Positions 1 to 7,436 of a DNA stretch of 51,164 nucleotides are shown here, piece after piece. Position 1 is the first letter of the stretch. Every line of letters starts with the position of its first letter. The notes under the pieces were generated by a model. It did no database searches. It worked only from the letters and a program-made list of their open reading frames with translations, and was not told the DNA's origin. The stretch comes from Actinomycetota bacterium (GTDB lineage Bacteria; Actinomycetota; Actinomycetes; Nanopelagicales; Nanopelagicaceae), in NCBI GenBank assembly GCA_016870835.1, contig VGAG01000005.1:1-51164 (forward strand), given 5' to 3'. The translations under genes and the position numbers were made by a program.

Positions 1-1910
1 AGAATGAATGCGGCCGCAGTAATAATTCGAGCTGATTTCTGGAGGCCAAGTGCGACTGAGTCGACATTTGATTTCCCTGCGTCATGCTCTTCTTTTATCC
101 GCGAGAGCAAGAAGACTTCATAGTCCATAGAGAGGCCGAAAGCGACAACAGCAATAAGTACCAAAGTGCTGGTATCTAAAGCTCCGGTTGGTATGAAGTC
201 GCCAACCAAGAAAGTGAAATAGCCTTCAATGAAGATGAGTGTGAGCACCCCAATAGTTGCAGCAAGTGATGCAACGTTAAGGATGATTGCTTTTATTGGA
301 AGTAGGACAGACCCAGTAAATAAGAAGAGCAGGACTAGAACTGTTATTGCAATCCAGAGAAATACCCAGGGAAGTGTCTCTGCAATTCCATCTTGGGTAT
401 CTGCGTAATCCGCGGCAATTCCACCAACAAGAACTTGAATTGGTGAATCGATATCGCGGATGCGGTTTATAAGATCTTGCGCCTCGGGTGTACGAGGTGC
501 CATCGAGTGAACAGCAACTAGTCGAACTGCTTCGCCTTTAACATCAGGTGTGCCAACACGAACGATGTTTTCAACCTGACTTAGCTTTGTCGCATAAACG
601 TTGACCGCTTCGATTTGATTTCCGCCATTCGGGAAGATGATTTCAATCGGATTTCCCTCTTGACCCGGAAACTTCTCTTGAATGAATGCTGATGCTTGAT
701 AGGCCGGATCACTTGCAGGAAGAACTCGACTATCAACTTGAGAGAACTTAACGTTGCTCACTGGTGCAATCATCAGACCAAGAACAAGAAGTGAGAAAGC
801 AACAACTGGGATTGGTCTTCGCATTACAAATCTTGAAAGACGGGCCCAGCCGCCATCTTCCTTCGGTGCGAGTCCACTCTTACGTACGACGCCCTTATTA
901 ACCTTTTCGCCCAACAACATTAGAAGCGCAGGGAGTGGGAGAAGCGCACCTACAACGGCAAGTGCGACAACAATTGCGCCGGCATAACCCATTGATTTCA
1001 AGAAGTTCATGGGGAAGAAAGCAAGTGAAATCAGAGTGAGGACGACAGTTAGCCCAGAGTAAAACACAGTCTTACCCGCGCTCTTCATCGTGTTTACTAT
1101 CGCATCTTCGCGTCCGACGCCTCGACCTAGCTCTTCTCGGAACCTATTTACAATCAAAAGCGCGTAATCAATCCCAAGTCCCAAGCCAAGACCCGTTGTT
1201 AGATTTAGAGCAAATACGCTCACATCGGTTACAAGAGTAAGTAAGTACAGTCCAAAGAATGTTCCGAGGATTGCCGTCACGCCGATAACGAGAGGCATAG
1301 CAGAAGCAACTAAGGCACCAAAGACTAGAACGAGCATTATGAAAGTAAGCGGGATTGAGATTGCTTCGGAAATCTTTAAATCATCTTGAATCCGACTATT
1401 TATTGAATTGGCGAAGATTGCGCCACCAGCTACGCGGATACGTTGGTTTTCAAATTCACCTTCGTATCTATCTTGGTAATAACCGCCAAGGGAATCGATC
1501 TCGGTGAAGTCATCAGACCTTAAGTAGACAAAGATGTAGGCAGCAGTGCCATCTGTACTCTTGAAGGCAGGATTGCGCCCGGCGCTCCAATAGGAAAGAA
1601 CGCTCTCAGCGCTAACTTCGCTTCTAATTTGATTTTCAAGGGCGGTTGCCGCAGCAACTGTGGTTTCATCATCAACCGAGCCACTCTTTGACTCAAGCGT
1701 CATCACAACGGCCGGATCTTTAACTCCGAAAGTTTCTTCTAGGTAGTCAAAAACTTTTGCTGAATCACTAGAGGGGTCTGAGTAGCCTCCGGAATCAAAA
1801 CGCGAAAAGACTTGGGTTCCGATGGTGCCAAAGAGAAGCACGAGCGCAACTGAAAGTAAGAAAATCGCTTTGCTTCGACGGGCAATTGAGTGGCCTAGTT
1901 TTTCAAACAT
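1..1910 (-). CDS. MMPL/RND-family membrane exporter, 3' part outside the window
   Basis: The reverse strand is open from an ATG at 1908-1910 to the window edge, giving 636 complete codons; the C-terminus is missing. I translated it by hand. It has an N-terminal membrane segment, a large extracytoplasmic loop, then a membrane block with GLGLGIDYALLIVNRFREE (TM4 type), a second loop, and a second block with FGLSMDYEVFLLSRIKEEH (TM10 type). These paired Gly/Asp-Tyr motifs are the proton-relay signature of MMPL transporters. The family is usually 700-750 residues, so roughly 100 residues should lie beyond the edge. A Shine-Dalgarno AGAAGG lies 6 nt before the start. The gene is divergent from a TetR regulator 50 bp away, so regulated export of a lipid or toxic compound is likely. 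The substrate cannot be told. Confidence 0.9.
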   Translation of the reverse strand, partial: MFEKLGHSIARRSKAIFLLSVALVLLFGTIGTQVFSRFDSGGYSDPSSDSAKVFDYLEETFGVKDPAVVMTLESKSGSVDDETTVAAATALENQIRSEVSAESVLSYWSAGRNPAFKSTDGTAAYIFVYLRSDDFTEIDSLGGYYQDRYEGEFENQRIRVAGGAIFANSINSRIQDDLKISEAISIPLTFIMLVLVFGALVASAMPLVIGVTAILGTFFGLYLLTLVTDVSVFALNLTTGLGLGLGIDYALLIVNRFREELGRGVGREDAIVNTMKSAGKTVFYSGLTVVLTLISLAFFPMNFLKSMGYAGAIVVALAVVGALLPLPALLMLLGEKVNKGVVRKSGLAPKEDGGWARLSRFVMRRPIPVVAFSLLVLGLMIAPVSNVKFSQVDSRVLPASDPAYQASAFIQEKFPGQEGNPIEIIFPNGGNQIEAVNVYATKLSQVENIVRVGTPDVKGEAVRLVAVHSMAPRTPEAQDLINRIRDIDSPIQVLVGGIAADYADTQDGIAETLPWVFLWIAITVLVLLFLFTGSVLLPIKAIILNVASLAATIGVLTLIFIEGYFTFLVGDFIPTGALDTSTLVLIAVVAFGLSMDYEVFLLSRIKEEHDAGKSNVDSVALGLQKSARIITAAAFI

Positions 1911-1923
1911 GATCTACCTTCTC

Positions 1924-1969
1924 TTGACTCGGAGATTCCCATTAGGCAATAATGTAAACAATGTTAACA
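1924..1969 (+). promoter_or_regulatory. tetR promoter and candidate TetR operator
   Basis: TTGACT at 1924-1929 and AATAAT at 1948-1953 are separated by 18 bp, a good sigma70-like pair. The -10 ends 7 nt before the tetR ATG at 1961, which predicts a leaderless transcript. TGTAAAC (1953-1959) and GTTAACA (1963-1969) form a 7-bp inverted repeat around AAT with one mismatch. It covers the end of the -10, the transcription start and the start codon, as expected for an autorepression site. Confidence 0.55.
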
Positions 1970-2590
1970 CCGCTGCGCAAGGGTTCTGAATATCATCATG
2001 GTGACTTAGGCCATGCTGCTATCCGAGCTGCTCGAAATCTTGTGGATCGCGAAGGTTGGAACGCGCTAGGAATACGGCGGGTGGCGGAAGTTGCCGGCGT
2101 TACCCCAGCTGCTCTCTATCGACATTTCGAAAACCTTGAACAACTAAGAGGTGAAGTTTCGCTTCAAGTACGGATTGAACTTGGTGACTTTATTCGTGCG
2201 CGAAGAGAACGAGTTAAGACCTCGCGAAGTAAGGCAACAAATGCCATTCTCAGATTCGAAGCGCTCGGTGAAGGGTATGTGGACTTTGCTCGAAGACACC
2301 CACGGCTATTTGAAGTTGCATTCTTACATTGTGATGAAAAGCCGATTAGTGAATTCTCAGACTTAGCCTGGGAGTTACTACAAGAGTCAATCCAAGAGTT
2401 ATGGGAATGCGGGCTATTAGATAAAAAAGTTAAAGATGCAGCCCCCATGTTTGCATGGAGCTCGGTCCACGGGCTTGCGGTTTTAGTGGCGCAGCGTGCG
2501 CTGCTGCAGCGGGATCAAGATCTCGTGCTGCGACAAATTATGGATGGGGTACAACGTTCCTTTGCACCAAATTCTGGGCGGTCTCGATGA
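1961..2590 (+). CDS. TetR/AcrR-family transcriptional regulator
   Basis: A 209-residue protein of standard TetR length. The N-terminal helix-turn-helix spans about residues 12-60, beginning with YHHGDLGHAAIRAA and continuing through VAEVAGVTPAALYRHFENLE, the usual TetR recognition-helix pattern. The remainder is a variable ligand-binding domain. It is divergent from the MMPL exporter at 1-1910, and an imperfect palindrome lies over its own start, so it probably represses itself and perhaps the exporter. The ATG at 1961 has no ribosome site but sits 7 nt after a -10 element, consistent with leaderless initiation. The effector is unknown. Confidence 0.88.
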   Translation: MLTPLRKGSEYHHGDLGHAAIRAARNLVDREGWNALGIRRVAEVAGVTPAALYRHFENLEQLRGEVSLQVRIELGDFIRARRERVKTSRSKATNAILRFEALGEGYVDFARRHPRLFEVAFLHCDEKPISEFSDLAWELLQESIQELWECGLLDKKVKDAAPMFAWSSVHGLAVLVAQRALLQRDQDLVLRQIMDGVQRSFAPNSGRSR

Positions 2591-2703
2591 GTGAGTTAAT
2601 TCCTTCGAAGACCAAAGAAGAGATTGAGGATGGTCAAGATAAATCTGGCGAAGAGCGCCGCGAAGAGGAAATTAAGGGCGATAAACCCCCGCATCACGAT
2701 TAA
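2587..2703 (+). CDS. Small acidic hypothetical protein (38 aa)
   Basis: The ATG at 2587 overlaps the tetR stop as ATGA, a typical coupling arrangement. The product is 38 residues, rich in Glu, Lys, Asp and Arg (MSELIPSKTKEEIEDGQDKS at the start, ending PPHHD), with no hydrophobic segment or cysteine. Its stop codon shares bases with the stop codon of the convergent fmdB gene, so the space is filled exactly. I do not recognise the family. It could be a chance open frame; the overlap and its own charged composition favour a real gene only modestly. Confidence 0.4.
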   Translation: MSELIPSKTKEEIEDGQDKSGEERREEEIKGDKPPHHD

Positions 2704-2972
2704 CTATCTGACTTAGTTGGCGCCTTAGTTTCGCTTTTGGTTTCAGTCTTCTTCTCAGACCTAGTTTCAGTCTTCGCTTCAGATTTGGTTTCAGTCTTCT
2801 TCTGAGAATCAGTTTTGTAGAAACCTGAGCCCTTAAAGACGATTCCTACATTGGAATAGACCTTGCGAGCAGGTGCGCCACACTCTGGACAGGCATCAAT
2901 AGCCTTATCTGTAAATGATTGAAATACCTCAAATTCGTGCTCTGCTTCGCACTTATATTCGTAGGTTGGCAC
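2700..2972 (-). CDS. FmdB-family zinc-ribbon protein (Ruc-like) with disordered tail
   Basis: A 90-residue protein starting at GTG (MPTYEYKCEAEHEFEVFQSF). The first 55 residues match the FmdB zinc-ribbon family, including CPECG and the IVFKGSGFY signature. Residues from about 56 are a low-complexity Lys/Thr/Glu/Ser tail built on KTETKSE. In M. tuberculosis the FmdB protein next to the formyl-THF cyclo-ligase is Ruc, a redox-regulated chaperone with a zinc ribbon and a disordered tail; position and shape match here. One of the four expected cysteines is absent: only Cys8, Cys28 and Cys31 remain, with His12 as a possible substitute ligand. Chaperone function is inferred from the homologue, not shown. 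Confidence 0.85.
   Translation of the reverse strand: MPTYEYKCEAEHEFEVFQSFTDKAIDACPECGAPARKVYSNVGIVFKGSGFYKTDSQKKTETKSEAKTETRSEKKTETKSETKAPTKSDS
2720..2815 (-). repeat. Short repeats encoding the KTETKSE tail of FmdB
   Basis: On the reverse strand the segment reads as near-identical units of about 21 to 33 nt, giving KTETKSEAKTETRSEKKTET and similar. The units differ by single bases. This is a low-complexity coding repeat, not a mobile element. Confidence 0.6.
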
Positions 2973-3003
2973 AGCGTAATCTTAGGTTCGTGGCCAAGAA
3001 TCC

Positions 3004-3009
3004 TATAAT
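3004..3009 (+). promoter_or_regulatory. -10 element of ctaG
   Basis: A perfect TATAAT lies 11 nt before the ATG at 3021, predicting a leader of only about 5 nt. No convincing -35 box is seen at 17 bp upstream. Confidence 0.55.
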
Positions 3010-3020
3010 CGAGAATCAAT

Positions 3021-4796
3021 ATGCTCTTTGATCTTCTCAATACCCTTCTAGGGGCGCTTGCACTTGGTCTACTCCTCTCACTTACTTTTGTATTTCCCGA
3101 ATCTGGTGGAAGGTTTACTGAATCTTCCAAGCGGCTTCGCAACGTTTTGCCCATTATTTTTCTTGCCTGGCTAGTTGCGGCAATCGGAAATCTTCTAGCA
3201 ACTCTTGCAAATCTCTTTGAGTCTTCAATCGTCGAGATGTTGGATGTAACAACAATTAGATCTTATGTAACTCAAACCTCACTTGGAAGACTTCAACTCA
3301 TCCAGGTTGTATCTGCGCTATTTCTTCTTCTAATTTGTAAGAATCTTAGACGAACCGGCGGGTCTCTAATCGCTTACTTAGTCGCTTTAATCGGCGTAGC
3401 TGCGCCATTACTTCAAAGCCATACTGCACAAGCTGCCGGTCATGGATTAGCAATTGGTTCACTAATAATCCATGTAATTGCCCTTTCTGCTTGGACCGGC
3501 GCGGTTATCTCACTTCTCTTTATGGATATAGATTGTAAGAAGTTTGCGCTTACTCGAATCGGCCTAATTGCGACATGGTCAGTAGTTGCCATAGTGATAA
3601 CGGGAACTACCAGCTCGATACTCCGGTTGGGTTTTTCCACAGAGTGGTTTAGTTCCTACGGTTTGATGATTATGGCGAAGGTATTAATTTTGGGCATAAT
3701 TGCGTTAACTGCACCGAAAATTCGTAATGGTATAGAGAATGAAAAGCTAATCAAATTTGAAGTTGCGCTACTACTCGTAGTCCTTTCGCTCGGTTCATTG
3801 CTCTCGAGATTCACGCCGATTGTTGAAGGTGAGTATCAATACGATCGAGTAAAGGAGCTTGTCGGCATCTCAATGCCACCAGAACCAAACCTATTTAGGC
3901 TCTTCTTTGAATATGAAGCTGATGCGTTGATGCTGGGAACACTTGTATTTGCAACAGCGCTTTATATCCGCGGGGTAGTGAATCTTGCGCGGCGCGGTGA
4001 TAAGTGGCCGGTAGGAAGAACTATCTCTTTTGCAATTGGAATCTCGCTGATCGACTACAGCACGAGTGGTGGTCTTGGGCTTTATTCAATCTTCTCCTTT
4101 CAGTATCACATGATTGCGCATATGACTTTAAGCATGATTGCACCGATACTTATTGTGTTGAGCGCCCCGATTACATTGGCACTTCGAACTCTTCCGATCG
4201 GTAGAAACAAAGAGGAGCGCGGCCTGCGCGGCTGGTTAATTCAATCGCTACATTCAAGGTTCTCAAAGGTATTTACTCATCCCATAATTGCGCTGGCGAT
4301 ATTTGATGGTTCGCTCTTTGCGCTTTACTTCACACCACTCTTTGGCAACTTAATGTCTAGCCACTTCGGACATCTCTTGATGAATTTCCATTTCATACTT
4401 GCCGGGCTGCTTTTCTTCCATGTGATAGTAGGAATCGATCCAAATCCAAGGAGAGTTCATCACCTTGTTCGAGTAGTCATATTGCTTGGTGCAATAAGTA
4501 TTCACGCCTTCTTCTCAATTGCTTTGCAAGCTTCAAGCACACTCATTGATGGTGGCTTCTATCAATCGCTAGAACGCCCATGGGCGACCGATCTGCTGGC
4601 AGACCAGAAAACTGGAGCAGCAATTGGCTGGGCAATGGGAGAGATTCCGATTGTGATTGCGCTTATTGCAACGTTTATCCAGTGGACGCGAGTGGATGCG
4701 CGAGAGGCAAAGCGAGCCGATAAAAATTCTGAGCGAGACTTAGCGGAATACAACGATTATTTGCGCAAACTCGCCGAAGGTCGAAGAGACTCGTAG
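3021..4796 (+). CDS. CopD-CtaG fusion: copper-related cytochrome c oxidase assembly protein
   Basis: A 591-residue polytopic membrane protein. The N-terminal half (about residues 1-270) has the CopD-like pattern of hydrophobic helices. The C-terminal half (about 300-560) is a CtaG-type domain, with FQYHMIAHMTLSMIAPILIV near residues 358-377 followed by LSAPITLALR, whose histidines and methionines are typical of this family. The two-domain fusion is common in Actinobacteria and is thought to handle copper for the CuB centre of cytochrome c oxidase. SURF1, another oxidase assembly factor, is encoded at 38433, which supports an aa3-type respiratory chain. The last 35 residues are charged and cytoplasmic. 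Start choice follows the -10 placed 11 nt upstream. Confidence 0.88.
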   Translation: MLFDLLNTLLGALALGLLLSLTFVFPESGGRFTESSKRLRNVLPIIFLAWLVAAIGNLLATLANLFESSIVEMLDVTTIRSYVTQTSLGRLQLIQVVSALFLLLICKNLRRTGGSLIAYLVALIGVAAPLLQSHTAQAAGHGLAIGSLIIHVIALSAWTGAVISLLFMDIDCKKFALTRIGLIATWSVVAIVITGTTSSILRLGFSTEWFSSYGLMIMAKVLILGIIALTAPKIRNGIENEKLIKFEVALLLVVLSLGSLLSRFTPIVEGEYQYDRVKELVGISMPPEPNLFRLFFEYEADALMLGTLVFATALYIRGVVNLARRGDKWPVGRTISFAIGISLIDYSTSGGLGLYSIFSFQYHMIAHMTLSMIAPILIVLSAPITLALRTLPIGRNKEERGLRGWLIQSLHSRFSKVFTHPIIALAIFDGSLFALYFTPLFGNLMSSHFGHLLMNFHFILAGLLFFHVIVGIDPNPRRVHHLVRVVILLGAISIHAFFSIALQASSTLIDGGFYQSLERPWATDLLADQKTGAAIGWAMGEIPIVIALIATFIQWTRVDAREAKRADKNSERDLAEYNDYLRKLAEGRRDS

Positions 4797-4799
4797 TAT
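4794..4799 (+). promoter_or_regulatory. -10 element of acyl-CoA dehydrogenase gene
   Basis: TAGTAT overlaps the TAG stop codon of ctaG and ends 7 nt before the ATG at 4807, matching the leaderless pattern seen elsewhere in the window. Confidence 0.5.
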
Positions 4800-4806
4800 T
4801 CGCGTC

Positions 4807-5952
4807 ATGGATGCGCTATTTACTCTCCCAGAAGAATACGAAGCGCTCCGAGAAAGTGTTCGCGCCCTTGCTGATAAAAAAATACAACCCTTTGCTCATG
4901 ATGTAGATGCCAGCGCGAGATTTCCGCAAGAAGCATTTGATGCCTTACAAAGTGCAGGACTTGCAGCACCACATGTTCCAACAGAATACGGCGGCGAGGG
5001 CGCTGATGCGCTTGCCGTAGTAATTGTTATTGAAGAGGTGGCAAGGGTTTGCGCTTCTTCTTCTTTGATTCCTGCGGTGAATAAATTGGGCTCGGTCCCA
5101 TTGATGTTGGCCGGAAGTGCGCAGCAGAAGAAGCGTTGGATGAGCGAGCTGGCCAAGGGAAAAGGTTTCTCTTATTGCTTATCTGAATCAGAAGCGGGTT
5201 CTGACGCCGCATCAATGAAGACTCGCGCAGTTCGAAAAGGTGATGGTTGGGTACTGAATGGAAGTAAAAAGTGGATCTCTCATGCTGGAGTATCTGAGTT
5301 TTATACGGTTCTGGCCTCAACTGATCCAGAGAAAGGTTCGAAGGGAATCACAGCATTTATTGTTGAAAAGAGCGATCCCGGACTCTCTTTCGGCGCCCAC
5401 GAAAAGAAAATGGGCTTTAAAGGTTCACCAACAAGAGAGGTTTATCTCGATAACGTAGAGATTGGTGATGACCGAAGAATTAGCGAAATCGGGGCTGGCT
5501 TCTCACTTGCGATGCAGACGCTAGATCACACTCGAATTACGATTGCAGCACAAGCGCTTGGGATTGCCCAAGGCGCTTTCGAGGTAGCAACTAAGTACGC
5601 AAAAGAGCGCCGCCAATTTGGCAAGGCAATCTTTGATTTCCAAGCAATCCAATTCATGCTCGCTGATATGGCGATGGAGATTGAGGCAGCTCGACAACTT
5701 ACATATGTAGCTGCTGCCAAGAGTGAACGAGGCGAGCGTGACCTTACTTTCTTCTCGGCCGCATCAAAATGTTTTGCTACCGATGTAGCGATGAAAGTGA
5801 CGACCGATGCAGTCCAAGTTCTTGGCGGATATGGCTATGTAAATGACTATCCAGTTGAGCGGATGATGCGAGATGCAAAACTAACTCAAATATATGAAGG
5901 CACAAATCAAATCCAGCGCCTCGTAATGGCGCGCAACCTTGGTATCAACTAA
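4807..5952 (+). CDS. Acyl-CoA dehydrogenase
   Basis: A 381-residue flavoprotein of full family length. It has the N-terminal helical domain, the middle beta domain with YCLSESEAGSDAASMKT (FAD/substrate region) and the C-terminal helical domain with ERRQFGKAIFDFQAIQFMLA and QVLGGYGYVNDYPVERMMRD. The catalytic base is predicted to be Glu364 in QIYEGTNQIQ, the position used by short- and medium-chain enzymes. It should oxidise an acyl-CoA to the 2-enoyl-CoA and pass electrons to ETF. The chain length or branched substrate cannot be read from sequence. Its stop codon overlaps the convergent cyclo-ligase gene by 4 nt. Confidence 0.93.
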   Translation: MDALFTLPEEYEALRESVRALADKKIQPFAHDVDASARFPQEAFDALQSAGLAAPHVPTEYGGEGADALAVVIVIEEVARVCASSSLIPAVNKLGSVPLMLAGSAQQKKRWMSELAKGKGFSYCLSESEAGSDAASMKTRAVRKGDGWVLNGSKKWISHAGVSEFYTVLASTDPEKGSKGITAFIVEKSDPGLSFGAHEKKMGFKGSPTREVYLDNVEIGDDRRISEIGAGFSLAMQTLDHTRITIAAQALGIAQGAFEVATKYAKERRQFGKAIFDFQAIQFMLADMAMEIEAARQLTYVAAAKSERGERDLTFFSAASKCFATDVAMKVTTDAVQVLGGYGYVNDYPVERMMRDAKLTQIYEGTNQIQRLVMARNLGIN

Positions 5953-6479
5953 AACCGAATCAAACGAGTAGGCGTAAGCGCCGCTCTTACCTTCTGATCG
6001 TGTGGCTCGGAAGGAACTAGTTCCACTAATTCATTCTCATTAATGAGAGCAATAGTGAACACATCAACCCGTCCAAGAGCTCGATCATAGGAACCGCCCC
6101 CTTGTCCGAGCCTGTTTCCAAAAGTATCGACCGCGAGCGCCGGCAGAATTATCAAATCAATTTTGCCGTGAAAGGTTGCACCAATCGGTTCTTCAATCTT
6201 TCCATTTGCTCTTAGATTCATTAATTCTCCATCCCAGTTACAAAATTCAATTCCAAAACCATCTTGGAGGCGCGGAAGAAGCAATTGCTTTCCAGAATCG
6301 AGGATCAACTTATTGAGAATCTCAGTTGCTGGTTCGTTGCCAAAGGAGCGATAGCTGCCGATTACTTTGGCGCCGATGAATTCCGGAGACTTTGTAATTA
6401 GGTTAAAGTCAAAATGTGATTTTGATTGGCCGCGTTGCTGGCGAATCAAATTCCGCAATCCTGACTTCGTGTTCTCCAC
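5949..6479 (-). CDS. 5-formyltetrahydrofolate cyclo-ligase
   Basis: A 176-residue protein starting at GTG. The C-terminal signature DTFGNRLGQGGGSYDRAL matches the nucleotide/folate-binding loop of MTHFS enzymes, and the N-terminal basic helix LRNLIRQQR fits the family. It converts 5-formyl-THF to 5,10-methenyl-THF using ATP, recycling a storage folate. It is slightly short (family about 180-200). It is divergent from the gephyrin-like gene across 33 bp and convergent with the acyl-CoA dehydrogenase. In mycobacteria galU normally separates this gene from moeA1; galU is absent here. Confidence 0.92.
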   Translation of the reverse strand: MENTKSGLRNLIRQQRGQSKSHFDFNLITKSPEFIGAKVIGSYRSFGNEPATEILNKLILDSGKQLLLPRLQDGFGIEFCNWDGELMNLRANGKIEEPIGATFHGKIDLIILPALAVDTFGNRLGQGGGSYDRALGRVDVFTIALINENELVELVPSEPHDQKVRAALTPTRLIRF

Positions 6480-6485
6480 GGGATT

Positions 6486-6506
6486 AGCGTAGATTCAAAG
6501 TATCTT
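6486..6506. promoter_or_regulatory. Divergent -10 elements for cyclo-ligase and glp
   Basis: On the minus strand TACGCT (6491 down to 6486) lies 6 nt before the GTG at 6479. On the plus strand TATCTT (6501-6506) lies 6 nt before the GTG at 6513. Both predict leaderless transcripts starting at or next to the start codon, from promoters packed into 33 bp. Confidence 0.55.
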
Positions 6507-6512
6507 TTCTGC

Positions 6513-7436
6513 GTGAGTGAGAACATCCGCGTAGCTGAATTAGCCACAGAGCTATTAGCGCTATCAAAACCGCTGGCTGAGTTTGATATGCCGCTCCTTG
6601 ATTCTCATGGCGCGACGCTCGCCTCGGATCTTTTTCGTGGCGATCAAGTTGCACTTCGAGCAGGCTCGCGAATTCGCTCAACTCAAATTGGATTAGCCGC
6701 TTCTTTAGGGCGGGATCATTTACCAACTCGCCCACAACCAAGAGTTGTAGTCGTATCGGCCGGAGATGATTTAGTTGAACCAGGTAAAGGCACGCCTGGT
6801 GAAGATGAGGAATACGAGGTTAATTCCTGGCTTTTAACTACCGCTGTAAAAGAGGCGGGAGCGGTCGGTTATCGCGTAACCACAATTCCGGAAACCCCAG
6901 ATGCCTTGAAAGATGTAATTGAAGATCAACTTGTTCGAGCTGATTTGATAGTTATCTGTGGTGAGAGTCATGATGAATCTTTTGATTTAATTTTTGGCGT
7001 ATTGAGTCGACTCGGTGAAGTAAAGAGCGTTCTGCCCAATATTGAAGGAAGTGGCCGCCACGCTTTTGGATTAATTGGCCCAGATAAGACTCCGGTCGTT
7101 GCACTTCCCGGTGATCCGATTTCAGCTTATATATCTAACGAACTCTTTATTCGCCCGATGATTCGTAACATGATGGGTCTATATGACATCCACCGGCCGA
7201 TTGCCCGCGCGACTCTTACAAATGATGTGGCAAGTGAAGCCGGAAAGCATGCATTTATCCGCGCGACTCTCTCAAGTGACAATCCAAATCGCAGGCTCGT
7301 AACAGCGCTAGAAAATCAAGGAGATTTGATTGGATTATCGGATGCAACTGGATTAATTGTTATGAATGAAGAGTGCACTGAGTTAAAGGCGGGTGAGGAA
7401 GTAGATGTTCTACTTTTGGAGCGACGCTTCAACTAA
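6513..7436 (+). CDS. Gephyrin/MoeA-like protein lacking domain II (Glp-type)
   Basis: A 307-residue protein clearly related to MoeA/gephyrin: QPRVVVVSAGDDLVEPG, PVVALPGDPISAYISNELFI and the C-terminal domain IV align with the family. MoeA is normally 400-430 residues. Here residues near 38 jump from MPLLDSHGATLASDL straight to VALRAGSRIRSTQIGLAASL, which in MoeA lie more than 100 residues apart. The whole of domain II, with its MDGYA motif, is gone. The usual SGGVSxGxxD loop reads CGESHDESFD and the MQPGKPQGFG loop reads LPNIEGSGRHAFG, so molybdopterin binding is unlikely. It is followed by rimJ and a GlpR/SepX homologue. In Corynebacterium the equivalent Glp binds FtsZ and its membrane receptor GlpR, so a cell-division scaffold role is inferred. 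No other molybdenum-cofactor gene is in the window. Confidence 0.85.
   Translation: MSENIRVAELATELLALSKPLAEFDMPLLDSHGATLASDLFRGDQVALRAGSRIRSTQIGLAASLGRDHLPTRPQPRVVVVSAGDDLVEPGKGTPGEDEEYEVNSWLLTTAVKEAGAVGYRVTTIPETPDALKDVIEDQLVRADLIVICGESHDESFDLIFGVLSRLGEVKSVLPNIEGSGRHAFGLIGPDKTPVVALPGDPISAYISNELFIRPMIRNMMGLYDIHRPIARATLTNDVASEAGKHAFIRATLSSDNPNRRLVTALENQGDLIGLSDATGLIVMNEECTELKAGEEVDVLLLERRFN

Noticed and set aside
5970-5981. GGCG-taag-CGCC hairpin at the acyl-CoA dehydrogenase/cyclo-ligase junction
   Set aside because: The stem is only four base pairs with no T tract; it is too weak to call a terminator.
6513-7436. Annotation as an active molybdopterin molybdenumtransferase (MoeA)
   Set aside because: Domain II and the cofactor-binding motifs are missing, and the downstream partner is a GlpR/SepX homologue. 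A structural role fits better.
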